Source of the DNA: Typha latifolia | Taxonomy: Eukaryota; Streptophyta; Magnoliopsida; Poales; Typhaceae | NCBI GenBank assembly: GCA_019914945.1 | Contig: CM034100.1 | Coordinates: 16,131,096-16,195,095 of the forward strand | Direction: 5' to 3' | Length of the DNA stretch: 64,000 nt | Shown: positions 1-17,100 of the stretch, in pieces | Layout: every line of letters starts with the position of its first letter | Numbering within the stretch: the first letter of the stretch is position 1 | Made by a program: the position numbers and the translations under genes | The notes under the pieces: model-generated | What the model saw: the letters and a program-made list of their open reading frames with translations, nothing else | The model's database searches: none | Told to the model about the DNA's origin: nothing

Positions 1-743
1 GTGGTGTGGCTCTTCACCGATAATCAATTATCTATTTTTTAGCTGGATCAACGAGTAAGTGACTAATCCAGAGTAGTTAGCCCATCGCACAGTGCTTGAT
101 TGTGAACGTCTGCTATCTAAGCACCCCTTGATTAAGCTAGGGTTTACTAGCAGGTGCAACAATTTTCTTGTGCATAATTTGGCTCAGTACGCTATTCTTC
201 GCTTAAGGTCTTCTGGCCACTGTTCGATCGAGTAGCTAGATGCCATTTATAATTCTGCCTAACTTTCTGGTACTACAACATAGATGAATCATGATGGTGT
301 TTTGAAGCATTATTATATATAATATAATAATAATTATTATTCATATAACCATTCCAAAGCTAGTGAGATTCTTTGCAGAATCTATTTGACTGGTTCCCTA
401 CTTCTCTTAAAAGGAGAGGAAGCCCTTCGATTACTCTCTAGGGATACAAAAATCCATTGTAGAGTTGTATAATTTCCAATACCAGAGCAAAGCCCAGATG
501 CTATCACACGTATAATTTTATCACATCATTCCATCTAAACACAGTCCACTACCAATTAGATAATGCTATATGCTAGACTTTTGTCAAAACCTATCAGAAT
601 GGAGTCGCAAACTACCAAATATTGCCGAGTGTTTAGCAAAAGTAGGCTCATTTAGGTTGGTTTGTCCTCTTTGTTAATGATATTTATTCTTAGTTTAATC
701 AAAAGATTACTAAATATTAATCAAGGTTAGGGAAGGGAAAGGG

Positions 744-758
744 AGGGGGGGGGGGGGG
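744..758. repeat. Poly-G run upstream of the GATA gene
   Basis: About fifteen consecutive G residues within a purine-rich stretch. Likely length-polymorphic and prone to sequencing error. No function assigned. Confidence 0.8.
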
Positions 759-808
759 CAAAACTGGAAAATGCGCACTTCTATTCGTCACAGGTGCAAC
801 ACCAAAAC

Positions 809-863
809 CACGTGGGCGTCTTCTAACTAATGGAGATCTGCCACGTGGTAAACTTGACGTGTC
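809..863 (+). promoter_or_regulatory. G-box/ABRE cluster upstream of the GATA gene
   Basis: Two CACGTG cores lie at 809-814 and 842-847, the second inside the palindrome CCACGTGG, followed by TGACGTGTC at about 855-863. Three ACGT cores in 55 bp are known as binding sites for bZIP (ABF/HY5) and bHLH (PIF) factors, so light or ABA control is plausible. The cluster is about 0.9 kb upstream of the GATA start codon, so assignment to that gene is inference. Confidence 0.5.
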
Positions 864-1069
864 CTCGCTCGGTAGAAGACCACGGCCAGAAGCAATTCCT
901 TTCCAGCTCTATCCCAGAGGAAATAGGAAATGACATCTGAGTCCCACGGCACATAAAAATGATCTCATCTATTCCATGGCCTTTTTGGTCATTGCACTCA
1001 AAGGTTTGAAGAGTAGCCAGAAACTGGGTCAAATTTGGACGGTGCGACGATGCATGGTAATGCGTGAAA

Positions 1070-1097
1070 GAATAAATAAATAAATAAATAAATAAAG
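1070..1097. repeat. (AAAT)n microsatellite
   Basis: About six to seven tetranucleotide AAAT/AATA units between the G-box cluster and the GATA gene. Simple repeat with no other signal. Confidence 0.85.
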
Positions 1098-1636
1098 TAA
1101 AAGTAAAAAATTAAAAAGACTAATTAGAGGATTACTACTATGCCATCACTATAAAATTTATATGCTTTTCTTAAGTTATACCACTATAAGTACATAATGT
1201 TCAGAACTTCAGATCCAATATATTAATTACTAAATTCCTTTATTTTTATTATTAAAAAAGAAGAGCAAACAGTTTCTTTTGGAAAAGGTGATAATAAACT
1301 GGAGTTAATTCGTGCAACCAGGGGTTGTGGAGGATCCGCACTTGGAAAAAAGTGAAATAGATACATATACTCATGTGGGTTGTTTGTAGTAATATGGTAA
1401 AGAGGTGGGAGGTTAACAGTACATTTCCTAAGGCCATGGACTTCCGCAATCATTCAATGCTCTACCAAATGCTCATCGCTTCTAACTCCTTTTCTTCCTC
1501 TCCTAACACCACTATCTCATCCTCTTCTCACTCTTCTCCTTCTCCTCCTCCTCCTCCTCCTCCTCCTCCTCTCTTCTCTCTGCCATTTTGCCTTGGAAAG
1601 TGTTACCCAAAGTATTACTATTCCCAGTTTTTACAG

Positions 1637-1745
1637 GTAAATAGACAAAACGCAACAAGGAAAAGGAGGAATCTTTATCTTTTATTCTCTCTCTCTCTCT
1701 CTCTTTCATCGTTTTGATCATTCTTCTCTTTCTTTTGGGGTGCAG
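1637..1745 (+). other. Probable leader intron of the GATA gene
   Basis: A good donor (ACAG|GTAAAT at 1637) and an acceptor (TGCAG ending at 1745) bound a 109-bp CT-rich segment just before the GATA start codon. The flanking CT-rich sequence resembles a plant 5' leader. Removing this intron joins an upstream open frame (ATG at 1436) in frame to the GATA coding frame, so the intron could lie in a leader or in coding sequence; see findings. Confidence 0.5.
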
Positions 1746-1763
1746 GTAGAGAAGGAGACAAGA

Positions 1764-2680
1764 ATGGAGGAAGTGAACCATTCAGGAGATGGGTTCTCTG
1801 TAGAAGATCTGCTTGACCTTCAAGAATTCGTAGAGCCTGAGAAGGAAGTAGAGCAAGAAGAGAGACGAGCAGAGGAAGAGGAAGAGGAAGCAGAGCCCGC
1901 CATGACTGCAGAAAACTCCAACTCCTCTTCCTCCTCTTTTGAAATCGACCTCCCGGTAAGGCAAAAAAGGAGGAATTTTGCTTATTGGGTTTTAGTTTTT
2001 ATGCGGTTTTGATTCTTCTTGAGCCAAAAAGTAGCGATTTTGCTGCATGGGTTTCCGAGTTCATTTGATTTTTTTAACACTCTGTTGCTCTATTTTAGGC
2101 TCATGATGCAGAGGAATTGGAGTGGGTCTCCCTGATAGTCGACGACTCCCTCTTCGAGTTCCCACCTCCACTTCAGGTGACCAAATCCACTTCCTCAACC
2201 CCATCCATCAAATCCAAGCGCAGCAAGCGCTCACGTGCTCCCATGGGTTCTTATTCTTCCTCCTCTTCTTCTTCTTCCTCCTCTTCCTCCTCCTCCTCCT
2301 CCTCCTCCTCCTCCCTTATATACGATCCAAGCCTCCTCTTTGACGACAAACTGCAACCACCCAAGAAGCCGAAGCCCAAGAAACGCGGCCGGAAGCCCAA
2401 ACCTCCGGCGTCTGGCGGCGGCGGCGGAGGAGGGGAGAGGAGGTGCACCCACTGCGGGGCCCAGAAGACGCCGCAGTGGAGAGCCGGCCCACAGGGGGCG
2501 AAGACGCTGTGCAACGCGTGCGGGGTCCGCTACAAGTCGGGCCGGCTGCTACCGGAGTACAGGCCGGCGTGTAGCCCCACCTTCGTCAGCCACGTGCACT
2601 CCAATTCACACCGCAGAGTCCTCGAGATGCGCCGCGCGAAGGAGTCCGAGGACGCCCAACTCACGGTCGTATCATTTTGA
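1764..2680 (+). CDS. GATA-type zinc finger transcription factor (plant subfamily A)
   Basis: Two coding exons, 1764-1955 and 2099-2680, joined in phase 0; 257 aa. The N-terminus carries an acidic segment (EDLLDLQEF) and the exon junction region reads [12 protein letters not shown], both typical of plant GATA1-12 class activators. A serine run encoded by TCC/TCT repeats (about 2258-2314) precedes a basic [12 protein letters not shown] stretch that is a likely nuclear signal. The single GATA finger has the C-X2-C-X18-C-X2-C spacing specific to plants (from CTHC to CNAC), followed by the conserved basic tail. The protein should bind WGATAR sites in the nucleus. It is shorter than most subfamily A members, and target genes cannot be read from sequence. 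An in-frame upstream extension is possible through the leader intron. AATAAA near 3090 is a likely polyadenylation signal. Confidence 0.95.
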
Positions 2681-4912
2681 CCCGACCAGGACCGGACCGG
2701 ACCAGACCTCTTCTAGCTCTAGTTTGTAAAACGCATTGGTGAATTATTAGTACTATTATATCTCTTTCATTCGATCTTCGCCTTCAGTTTTTTGTTAGCC
2801 TTTTCTCTTCGTAGGATTTAGTGTAGCAAAAAATTTCTCATATATTTAGGAGTGGACTGGAACTTATGAGAGATATTAGTAATTGATCCATATTTATATA
2901 TATAAGTGAGGGGTGAAAGTATTTTATGTAGTAAAAGTAAAACTAATGGGAGATTGGTACAAATTGGTTGTTGTTTATTATTCCTTGGTCCCTGCTCTTT
3001 TCTGGCATTGTTCAGGTACTGGGTCCTTTGTGCTTCTAGTTTATATGTTTCTACCTGTGATTTTTCTTTTTCTTTTTTCTTTTCTACATGAATAAAAGGT
3101 AAAGTTTTGATCTTCTTTTTTCTTTTCCTTCGATTTGAAATTTGTTTTTGGGTGTTTGTAAGCTCCACATTATTTAAAGAGAGATTGATTGATGGTTAAT
3201 CTATGCCAAACTAATTACATCTTTGTTTGAAAATGGTAAAAATTGGCATCTCTTAATCATTAGTTAGCGTTGTAATTTTTAGGGAGGCGTGCTCTGTTCT
3301 TAAAAAAAATAACCACGATGATAGCTAATGGCCGAAAGATGCGTACGGTGTAGGGGACCGTCCTTTTTGTGCTCTTTCGACTCTCTTCTCAAGAGCTCTG
3401 TGTCAGGGGATTTGGGGCCATTTGCAATTTAATTACTCTTACTTATTATCTAATTAATAATAATGATGAATTCTAACGTTCATTAAACTATATATAACTA
3501 CACTATTTTTCAAAAGTCAAATCTTACTAATTAAAAGTTAATTATAATTAAAATATAAAAGCTCCGAGATTTAGCTATGCTCGGGCTATATACATATAGT
3601 TTAACCAAAAAAAATACAAAATTAGCTTATCATTTTAATATCGTATAAAATAAATTAACTCACTCGAAAGCTTAATTATTGGATAACGGACCACTAATAT
3701 CATCCTCAGGGCTACTAATATCAGGGTTTAAAAATTATTTGTCTTTGGATACCGATTATTTTTTATTTTGTTTATTTATTTATTTACATTATTACGATGC
3801 AGGACAATGACTGAAGAAGTGAAGAGGGAGTGGCCAAGAGATTGTGCTCACGTGTCCTCCGAGGGTAATTAGGTAACTTTAATCAGGAGTGGAGGATAAG
3901 GAGCAGCATGGGCTTTGTTTGTCGTCCATCTCATGCTTAGTCTTAGACAACACGTTGCTTTCTGAAGTTGGGTAGATTCTGATAATATTTTAGGTTTTGA
4001 GAGAGGGTCCATTCTGTTCTCTTTTCTTTTAATTATTACACCACATTTATAATTATTGCAAAGAGTGTACTCTTCTAATTGAAGCAAGGAAAGGAATTGA
4101 TGAGTTCGACTAATATATTTTTCTTTTTCTTTTTCTTTTTTTAAGAGAAAGTTCCAAGTTACGTTGTATATCTCATAACAGAGAAATAGAATACAACTTA
4201 GATACATAGCGGAAAATGGAGGATTGCCTCAACGGGCATAAAAGTATCCTGAGGATTTAGATACTAGGGGTTGAAACGCCACGAGCAACAACTTAAAAAG
4301 GAAAATAAAGAAGTAAAGCAAAGTTGGTTGCACCGGAAGAGTCAATGCCTCTCCATGGCGATGTCACAGAATCTCTACTGTTGAAACCCTCTAGTGACAG
4401 GAAGCCAGAACAAGAGTCCGTTGTTGGGGTTGAAACACCACAAACAACAATCTAACAAGAAAGAAAAATAATAATAAGGTGGATACACTAGAGAAGTCGA
4501 CAAACCTAGGCAATAGGCAAAGCGCTCCCCATGGCCAGAGCCGAGGAGGGACCGAGCCTTCCTAACCCTCCCCAGTCACACCAGATATGGATTGCTGAGG
4601 ACTAAACCACGACTCGCGCCAAGAGAGAGAGAATAGAAGAGAGATGTGGAAAGAGGATCCCGACGAGAGGAGAGGCCCTTCCCTTACATCTAACCAAGAT
4701 GGCTAGGGGATCGGAGAGGGAGAAGACAGTGATAACCCTAGCAGTACTCAGGAGGGAACATCTCTCGCACACCGTCAATTCAGTAACAATGAATTTAGAA
4801 CTTTTAGAAGTAAGCAAACCTCAAGGAATACTTCTCCTTTATTGATAGAATAGTAATATTAAGTAGGAAATCAATAATCCATATGTGCATAATTGCGTCT
4901 ACACTATGAAGT
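2681..4912. other. Spacer between the convergent GATA and ALDH genes
   Basis: AT-rich sequence. It holds the GATA 3' UTR (probably to about 3.1 kb), an AT-rich stretch with no coding signal at 3.2-4.2 kb, and a degenerate repeat at 4.26-4.75 kb described separately. No gene recognised. Confidence 0.6.
4264..4750. repeat. Degenerate duplicated sequence, possible transposon remnant
   Basis: A segment starting with GGGGTTGAAACGCCAC (about 4267) recurs diverged as GGGGTTGAAACACCAC (about 4426). A CTCCATGGC/CCCCATGGC block follows in both at offsets of about 160-176 bp. The following CT/GA-rich part (4610-4740) weakly resembles segments near 27.9 kb and 63.8 kb. No coding capacity is visible, and the class of element is unknown. 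Confidence 0.4.
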
Positions 4913-9807
<4,895 letters not shown>

Positions 9808-11536
9808 CTCTAGCTACCTCCTGCTGCAAAGCTTGGGGATCACGAAATGCCCATGCCCTCCTCTTGAATAGGTGCAGTAATTGGCCTCACCGGAATACAG
9901 TGCTTGAAGTAATGACGCATTGAAGGCTGAGAGAGAGAGAGAGAGAGACGTAAGTGCAGCAAGTGATTAATGGACTCGCCACATGCTTCTGGTGTGTTCG
10001 GTGGAGATAATATTTGAGAAAATAATGGGGACTATTAGACCCCCCCAATTAAACAACTAAGAGGCTTACTGGCGACCAAAGATTAATTATCTCATGTCAT
10101 CAGGAAATTGAGATATTTTTCAGTAATCATTAGTATTCGGTAAAAAAAATTTCTTAGAGGCCTTAATCTCATGTAAAGATACAATTTGAATTAGCAGTGC
10201 TATGGTTCTTGGGTTACAACAAGAGCCTTTATAAAGCCACATCTTACTGTTTGATAGATAGATAGTTATAATTAATTATACAACTAAATTGAATCAAATC
10301 AAACATTTAAAATACTGAAATCACATCTAAACACCGAATCTCATAAGATGAATGAACCCAAAATTATTATTGTTTATCTCAAATGTCATATTAAAAAAGC
10401 GAGATAAGAGTATTTTAGAAAATGAAAAAGTATCATTAAAATTTGATGAAATATCATACTTTTTATTTTATTTTATTTTGTTATGTTCTTATTAAATTAA
10501 CTTAAATATAGTTTACCTCCTCCGCTTATGCTCATAATCATTTTACCCTTTTATACGGTTCTTTCACTAATCCATTTACTTGTGCCTAAAGTGTGTGATA
10601 ATTAGAATTTTCATCTAATATAATCTATTTTATCTAAATTACTAAACTACCCCTTTATATAAAATTTTTAAATACCCAAATTACCCTCTCACCGGTTAGT
10701 TTGTCTAATATATATAAAATAAGTACTTTAGAAATTTAGACAAAGTAGACGAAAAATCTAAGAATCTCTCATTACTTAGAAGTAAAGAGACTAGTTTAGT
10801 ACAACAAAATTGTACATGGGTTAAATAATTTTAAGCATAAATATATATATATATATATATATGATAGAATGTAATTAATCCTAAATTAAAGTTAACTTAG
10901 GAAGTTGCACAATATTTTTTAGAAATAAGAAATATTATTTATAAATAATAAAAAGAAAGTGTTTTGTTTATAATATAGTCAAAATGTAGGATATTATTTG
11001 TAATTTTATCTAATTTCAATTATTGTCATCAAACAAGTAAGTAGCTTTAAAGATCATGATACCAATTCTAGCTACCCAAGTATTAAATGCTACTTTTTAT
11101 CTGTCCACTCTTTAATGTATATATTAATTAAATGCTACCCAAGTGAATCTTTTTCCTTTTTTTGGGATTCCATGGACCACTTAAATTAATTAATGGCATT
11201 GGATTAAACATTTATAAGTGGATTTGGATAGAAGAGAGAGAAGAAGTTGAGTCGAGGGAGAAGACGAACAACGGAACAAAGAGGGCTCGGTTGATGGTCA
11301 ACACTTTTTTGGCTTATCGTATATTTTGCAAATAGCCACCTATATTTCGGTATTTACAAATCGACTCCTCCTTTGATGTATATTTTGCGGATGCCACCCA
11401 GTTACTTATTTGCAAATAAGATAAAATGTAGGCGGTTATTTTGAAATTTTTTTGTCATTTTTTCAAAAGATAAAAATAAAAAATGTTAGAATAATAGAGA
11501 TTTACACGCGCGTGAATGAAGTGTGTACACGATTAT
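9808..11536. other. Divergent spacer between ALDH3F1-like and ETFQO genes
   Basis: AT-rich DNA with a short GA repeat near 9930-9948 and an (AT)n run near 10843-10862. It must hold the promoters of both genes. No ORF with a recognisable product was seen. Confidence 0.6.
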
Positions 11537-11544
11537 TATAAAAA
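11537..11544 (+). promoter_or_regulatory. TATA box of the ETFQO gene
   Basis: TATAAAAA followed by a purine stretch, 103 bp upstream of the ETFQO start codon. This allows a transcript start near 11570 and a leader of about 75 nt. It is the only good TATA element in the nearby upstream region. Confidence 0.55.
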
Positions 11545-11646
11545 GGGGAACAACGTTTTCGTATTCCCCCTTCTTTCTTGAGACCAAGAGCTCCTCCTCT
11601 CCCTCTGCTCTGCACTCACTCGTCTATCAAGAAACAAACAGCAACC

Positions 11647-14114
11647 ATGTATAGATTGCTCTCTTTTTTCTCCTCCAAATCAAACCTCGTCAAGAATTCC
11701 TTCTCCAAGACCAGCTCTTCTTCGCCGAATCCGTCCTTCTATCTCTCCAAGAACCTAGTTCGGAGCCACTTCTCTTCTTCGTCTTCTTCGTCTTCTTCGT
11801 CTGGGTTTCCTCCAAGAAACCCTAACTTGGTCGATTTGATCCGCTCTCGATCTAGGGTTTCGGTTTCAGGCTTCTCAATCGGACGATCAAGATGGTTCAG
11901 CGGTGGGACGGACGGCAGGGAGGCGTTGGATTACGATGTGGTCATCGTGGGGGCGGGGCCGGCGGGGTTGTCGGCGGCGATTCGGCTGAAGCAGTTGTGC
12001 CATGAAAGGAACATTGACCTCTCTGTCTGCGTCTTGGAGAAGGGTTCCGAAGTGGGTAAGCTTTTATCTTTCTTGTATTTCTTATCTTTTTGGGAGAGAA
12101 GGATGAGAAGCTTTTCGGAAATAAAGATCAAAAGTCGGATGCCAGATTCGTACATATAAGTTCATGATCATGCATTCCAGATAGGAAAATGATTAAGGAC
12201 CTTTGGTGTATGCATATGGAATATGAAAGAAATTTCAAATTAATATACTTCGTGTCAGAAATGAAAGAAATCTGAGATCAAGTTCATTAGATAGGAACTT
12301 GCAGATATGGAGGAATGTCACGGTTTAAGATAAGTATCAGAAATTTGATGCAGATTCCCATGATAGTGCATCGAGAGATCTGATACAGATCTAAATTTCA
12401 TGTTTTAGAACAAGAAATTAGTATATGCATTAGGAAAAAAAGGAAGTAAGAATCTAGGATTAAATTTTAAATCCATGTTTTATAATCCATTATCGAGAAA
12501 TTAAGCTAACTTTATTATAAATCAAGGTCATTATCAAATCAGTGTGATACAAACAGATATAAAATAAATAAGAGTTCACGTAACTGGGATGTGGCTTTCA
12601 CATATACTAAAAATCAAAGGTCGTATGGCGCAACCTTTGAAGCATAGAGGTTGTGGTAGGATAATGGGCTAGAGTGAGTAAAATTAGAAAGGTGTCCTGC
12701 TTGGAAACAAGAGCTTTGAATACCTATAGACTGTCTAGAGAAATTTGATACAGATTCTCTGTAGATGCATTGACATAGCACAAGAGTGTTAGCACCTGAA
12801 AAGTATTATCTCTTTTGTTGTTCCTGAATCTAATATGTTACCAGCAATCAAACTTGTAGATCTTATCATGGCAAATTGTTATGCTATTCACTTTTTCTTC
12901 AATGGCAAAGTAGTAAGTTGAAGAAAAGCAAAAAGGACCACATGTTAGGAAGAAAGGACACAAATTGGAAAATGGAGAGGGATCAGAAATGAATTTTGTA
13001 TGATCTGGGGTCTATAGGTCATAGCTGAACTTCCTCCTTTAATATTCATTCAGGCTTCTTGCTCCTACACGGGGGAGGCAACCAATTGGGATGATTAGTC
13101 AGTAGTCATGTGAACTGCTTACTGTAACCAAGGGAAAAGGAGTTTCTCCTATAAAAGGGTAGGAAATGTGTTTATGACACTAGACCTATAGGCCATATCT
13201 AAAAGCTTTTGTTACTTTTGTTTTACAATCTCTCATTAATCATCATCACCGTCCTCTTTCCTCAACTACTTTTTTTTTTTGTTTCTCCTTATAGTGTAAG
13301 TGGCCTACTAAAGTTTCGAACTCTTGTGCTAAATCTATGCTAAGATCATATTCTTCTTTATACTAATGATATCTCAAAAAGATACTATGGACTTTTGGAA
13401 ATTGAGCTTGATTATCAACCAAAATTTAAACCATCATATATTGTCTTCTTTAATAATCTGAAGTTTTACTTTGACATAGTTCGATCCATTTTCTCCAATT
13501 CTTTTCATCTAATGACAATGCACATCTGTTCAGGGGCACATATCCTGTCAGGGAATGTTTTTGAACCTCGTGCATTGGATGAACTGATCCCACATTGGCA
13601 GCAAGAGGGTGTATGGTCACTTTCATATGGCATTTCTTTAGTAAATTTTCCCTGTTCCTAGATCAATAGTTCACTAAAAATTTGGATTGACTTGCTTGGA
13701 AACTTCAACTTGTTCTACCTAGCACCTAGATCTGGACTACCTAAGTGGGAAGGACCAGCACCATTGTATGGTCACTTTCATATGGCATATCTTTAGTAAA
13801 TTTTCCCTGCTCCTAGATGAATAGTTCACTAAAATTTTAGATTGATTTCCTTGGAAACTTCAACTTGTTCAACCTAGCACCTAGATCTGGACTACCTAAG
13901 TGGGAAGGACCAGCACCATTGTTTATGGTGCCTGACTAACTAGATGCTGCATTAATAGTGTGAAGAAACTGTTGCTGGAGGGCTAAAAGGTTTTCAGTTT
14001 TAGTCATTCCTAATCCTATTGGCTAGGGTTTCGGCTAATACCGATCCGTTTTGGATAGGAATGGGCCGGATCTGACCTAGGGGACATCAATAATTGATGT
14101 CCCCCCACCATCCT

Positions 14115-14166
<52 letters not shown>

Positions 14167-17100
14167 TTCTTTCTTTCTTTCTTTCTTCCTTTCTTTCTTA
14201 CCTCTTCCATTGGCAAGTAGATCTCTGGCGACTTTGACCTCTAGCGACGTTCTCTAACCAAGATTTGATGATGTTGTCCTATGGCGACCTTGAGTAGGGT
14301 GGCAATCGGGTCGGGTCAACTTTATTTTAACACGAATACGACCTGATTAATAAACGGGTTGCATTTATTAGACACGAACACGACCCGATTATTAAACGGG
14401 TAACACGACACGACCCGTCTAACCCGTTTAATAAACGGGTCGTATTAACACGACACGATAACACGACCCGTCTAACCCGATTACCCTATATAAAATTTAA
14501 ATTTTATTCTATAAAAATAATGAGTTTAACAAACAAATTAACCTACTTTCATCATCAAACTCATTCAAACATAAAAATTACAGTTCTATTAATTTTAGCT
14601 AGATTCCGAGCATAAAGAAGAGCAGCTGCCGCTTCGGGAGGAGCGCTGACGACAGCCACCGGGAGGAGTTGCTAGATTTGAAGTCGACGGGGAGAAGGGA
14701 ACAGAGCTCCCAGTTATGCGATTAACACGACCTCATTCTTGAACTCATCGCTGCCTTGAGCTGAAGTTTAGAGTCTTGTCACAGCTATGTATTCTCCCTC
14801 CTTTAGTTGACCCTGTAATCAAAGGAATTAATGACCTTGTAAACTATTTACAATTTGTCTTACTTATTCATATTTGAATCTTTATGATGCTAAATAAAGG
14901 AATTAATGACCTTCTAAACTAGGCCAAATCCACCCTCTCCAAGCTTGCTGTCTACCAAGAAGTTGTTGGTGGCGGCTTTTATAACAAGGTGGAGGCGGCA
15001 GACGGAGGCAGAGGAAGAGGTGAAGGTAGAGGCAGAGATGGGGGTGAAGGCGGAGGCGGCAGACGGAGGCGAAGGCGGTAGACAGAGGCAACAGACGGAG
15101 GCGGTAGAGACGGGGGTGAACCCCCCGTTGAGGCGGCTGGAGAGGAGTGGAGAGGTGGTGTTAGGGTAGATGTAATTAGATCTACGATTTTAGTTTATAT
15201 ATATATATATATATATATTAAACGGGTTAGTGGGTTGATCCGATCCGACCCGTATGCTTAAATGGGTCAGTAGTATAAAGTAGTATAAACCCGAACCCGA
15301 TTATACTAAACCCAAACCCGATTAAGAGTCGGGTTATTGTGTCGGGTCAAATTTTGTCACCCCTAACCTTGAGTGAGTTTTTTTTAATTTCCTTTTTCAG
15401 TTTTTTATTCCACTCTCATTTCCTCTCTCTTTGTCTTCCTACTGCTCTACTGCTGCTCCGATGAAGCAGCGGTAGTTGCTTTTGTGCACTTGTAGCAGAA
15501 GCTCATGTTGCTACAGGTGCAGTAATTTTGAATTTTGAGTAAGTTAATATAATTTTTAGACTTCATATGTGAGATATTTTTATATTCTTATTTTTTTTTG
15601 TTATTTTTTCTATTTTTTCTATTTTTTTTTGTATTTTTAGATAATAATTAAAATTTAATGTATTTTAAAAAATTGTCCGATCCGATACGAGTGGCCGATA
15701 CGTATCGTTTTTTCGGACAACTAATATCGATCTTGATCCTGATACTGGAAACCTTGACTAGATGAGGATTTGCATCTAGCAGAAGTATTTTTGTTAAACT
15801 GTTGCTTTATGTATCATATTTGTAATTTGAAAGCAACATTGACTGCCTCTAGTCTTAAAGCCATTTTGGAAGGGAATTAAAATGCAGAACTCTTTGGATC
15901 TATTTTGGTCACCCATCATTTCAATATAGTCTCACACTTTGCAATGATAACTTGTCTAATAGAGGACGACCCATTAAACAAAGGTTGTTGTTCCTTGCTG
16001 TTAAGTATATACAATATCACAATATAACAAATATAGGTAATGTTTAAGTGTATAACAATTACAGTTATTTGTAACTAAGAACTTTGCTCTAGGAATGCTC
16101 ATCATATAATGGATATGCAGTTTTTCAGTTTAAAAGTGTGAGGGTTGCTTTTTATTTGTCTGTTTCATGTTCACCAGGCTCCTATTGAAGTCCCTGTCTC
16201 TTCTGACAAGTTCTGGTTGCTCACAAAGAATAGAGCATTGGCACTTCCATCTCCCTTTAACAATAAAGGAAACTATGTGATAAGGTATGCAAAAATTTCT
16301 ATCAAGGATTTAAGATTTTTTTAAACTAATTTTGACCATACCAATTTTGTGATTATTATACAATTTTTTCGAATGTTAACTCCTTTTCTAATGTTTTTCT
16401 CTATTGCCTTACATTACCATTTTCGCTTGATTGTCTCAATTGCCTTAAATTACCATGTGGTCTTGATTGTTAGCTATCTTCTGAAAATGCCTTTATTTGA
16501 AAAGTCATGCTTATTTTATTCTTGAGCTCAATATACTGAAGTAGGAATGTAGGATAAGAAAATTTTAGCAGATTGGTATGTATAATTGCTGCCAAAAAAG
16601 GAATTCATATCGCACTATTATAGAACAGAGGTAGGACTGTAATTCTTTCTTCAGAGACAATAAATGCTACCTATCAACTTGCTCTTTGGTATTATAGGTA
16701 AAAATAGTAAAATATTAAAATTATAAAAGTGATATCTTAAATATGAGGGGTTGGCGAAATAATTGTAATATCTGAGGAGCTGGTATACCACCACATTTTG
16801 TAAGGCAAATAAATCTTCTAGATTCACAAGTTTTATTATGTCTATTATTTTTAATCATCTTAAAGCAAAAAAAAAAAGAAAAAAAAGATCATGTCTAGGA
16901 GACATGATATGCATTTTAGCTTCTAGATATTTATCTGCTTCAGTCCCGATTCTTCTTGGTACTTTCATATTGTTATACACTTTTTTCTATTAATTCGTCT
17001 ATGCAGTTTGAGCCAGCTGGTAAGATGGATGGCAGTAAAGGCTGAAGAATTGGGTGTAGAAATTTATCCAGGTTTTGCTGCTAGTGAGGTACTTTCTGAG

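Larger units (their letters stand above)
14003..15760. mobile_element. Possible outer terminal-inverted-repeat element in ETFQO intron 2
   Basis: The left end reads AAGGTTTTCAGTTTTAG and the right end, reverse-complemented, AAGGTTTCCAGTATCAG. GATCCG/CGATACG-type motifs lie just inside both ends, and a related sequence occurs at about 48800-49010. The hAT-like element at 14295-15365 sits inside it. No clear target duplication was found, so the class is open. Confidence 0.35.
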
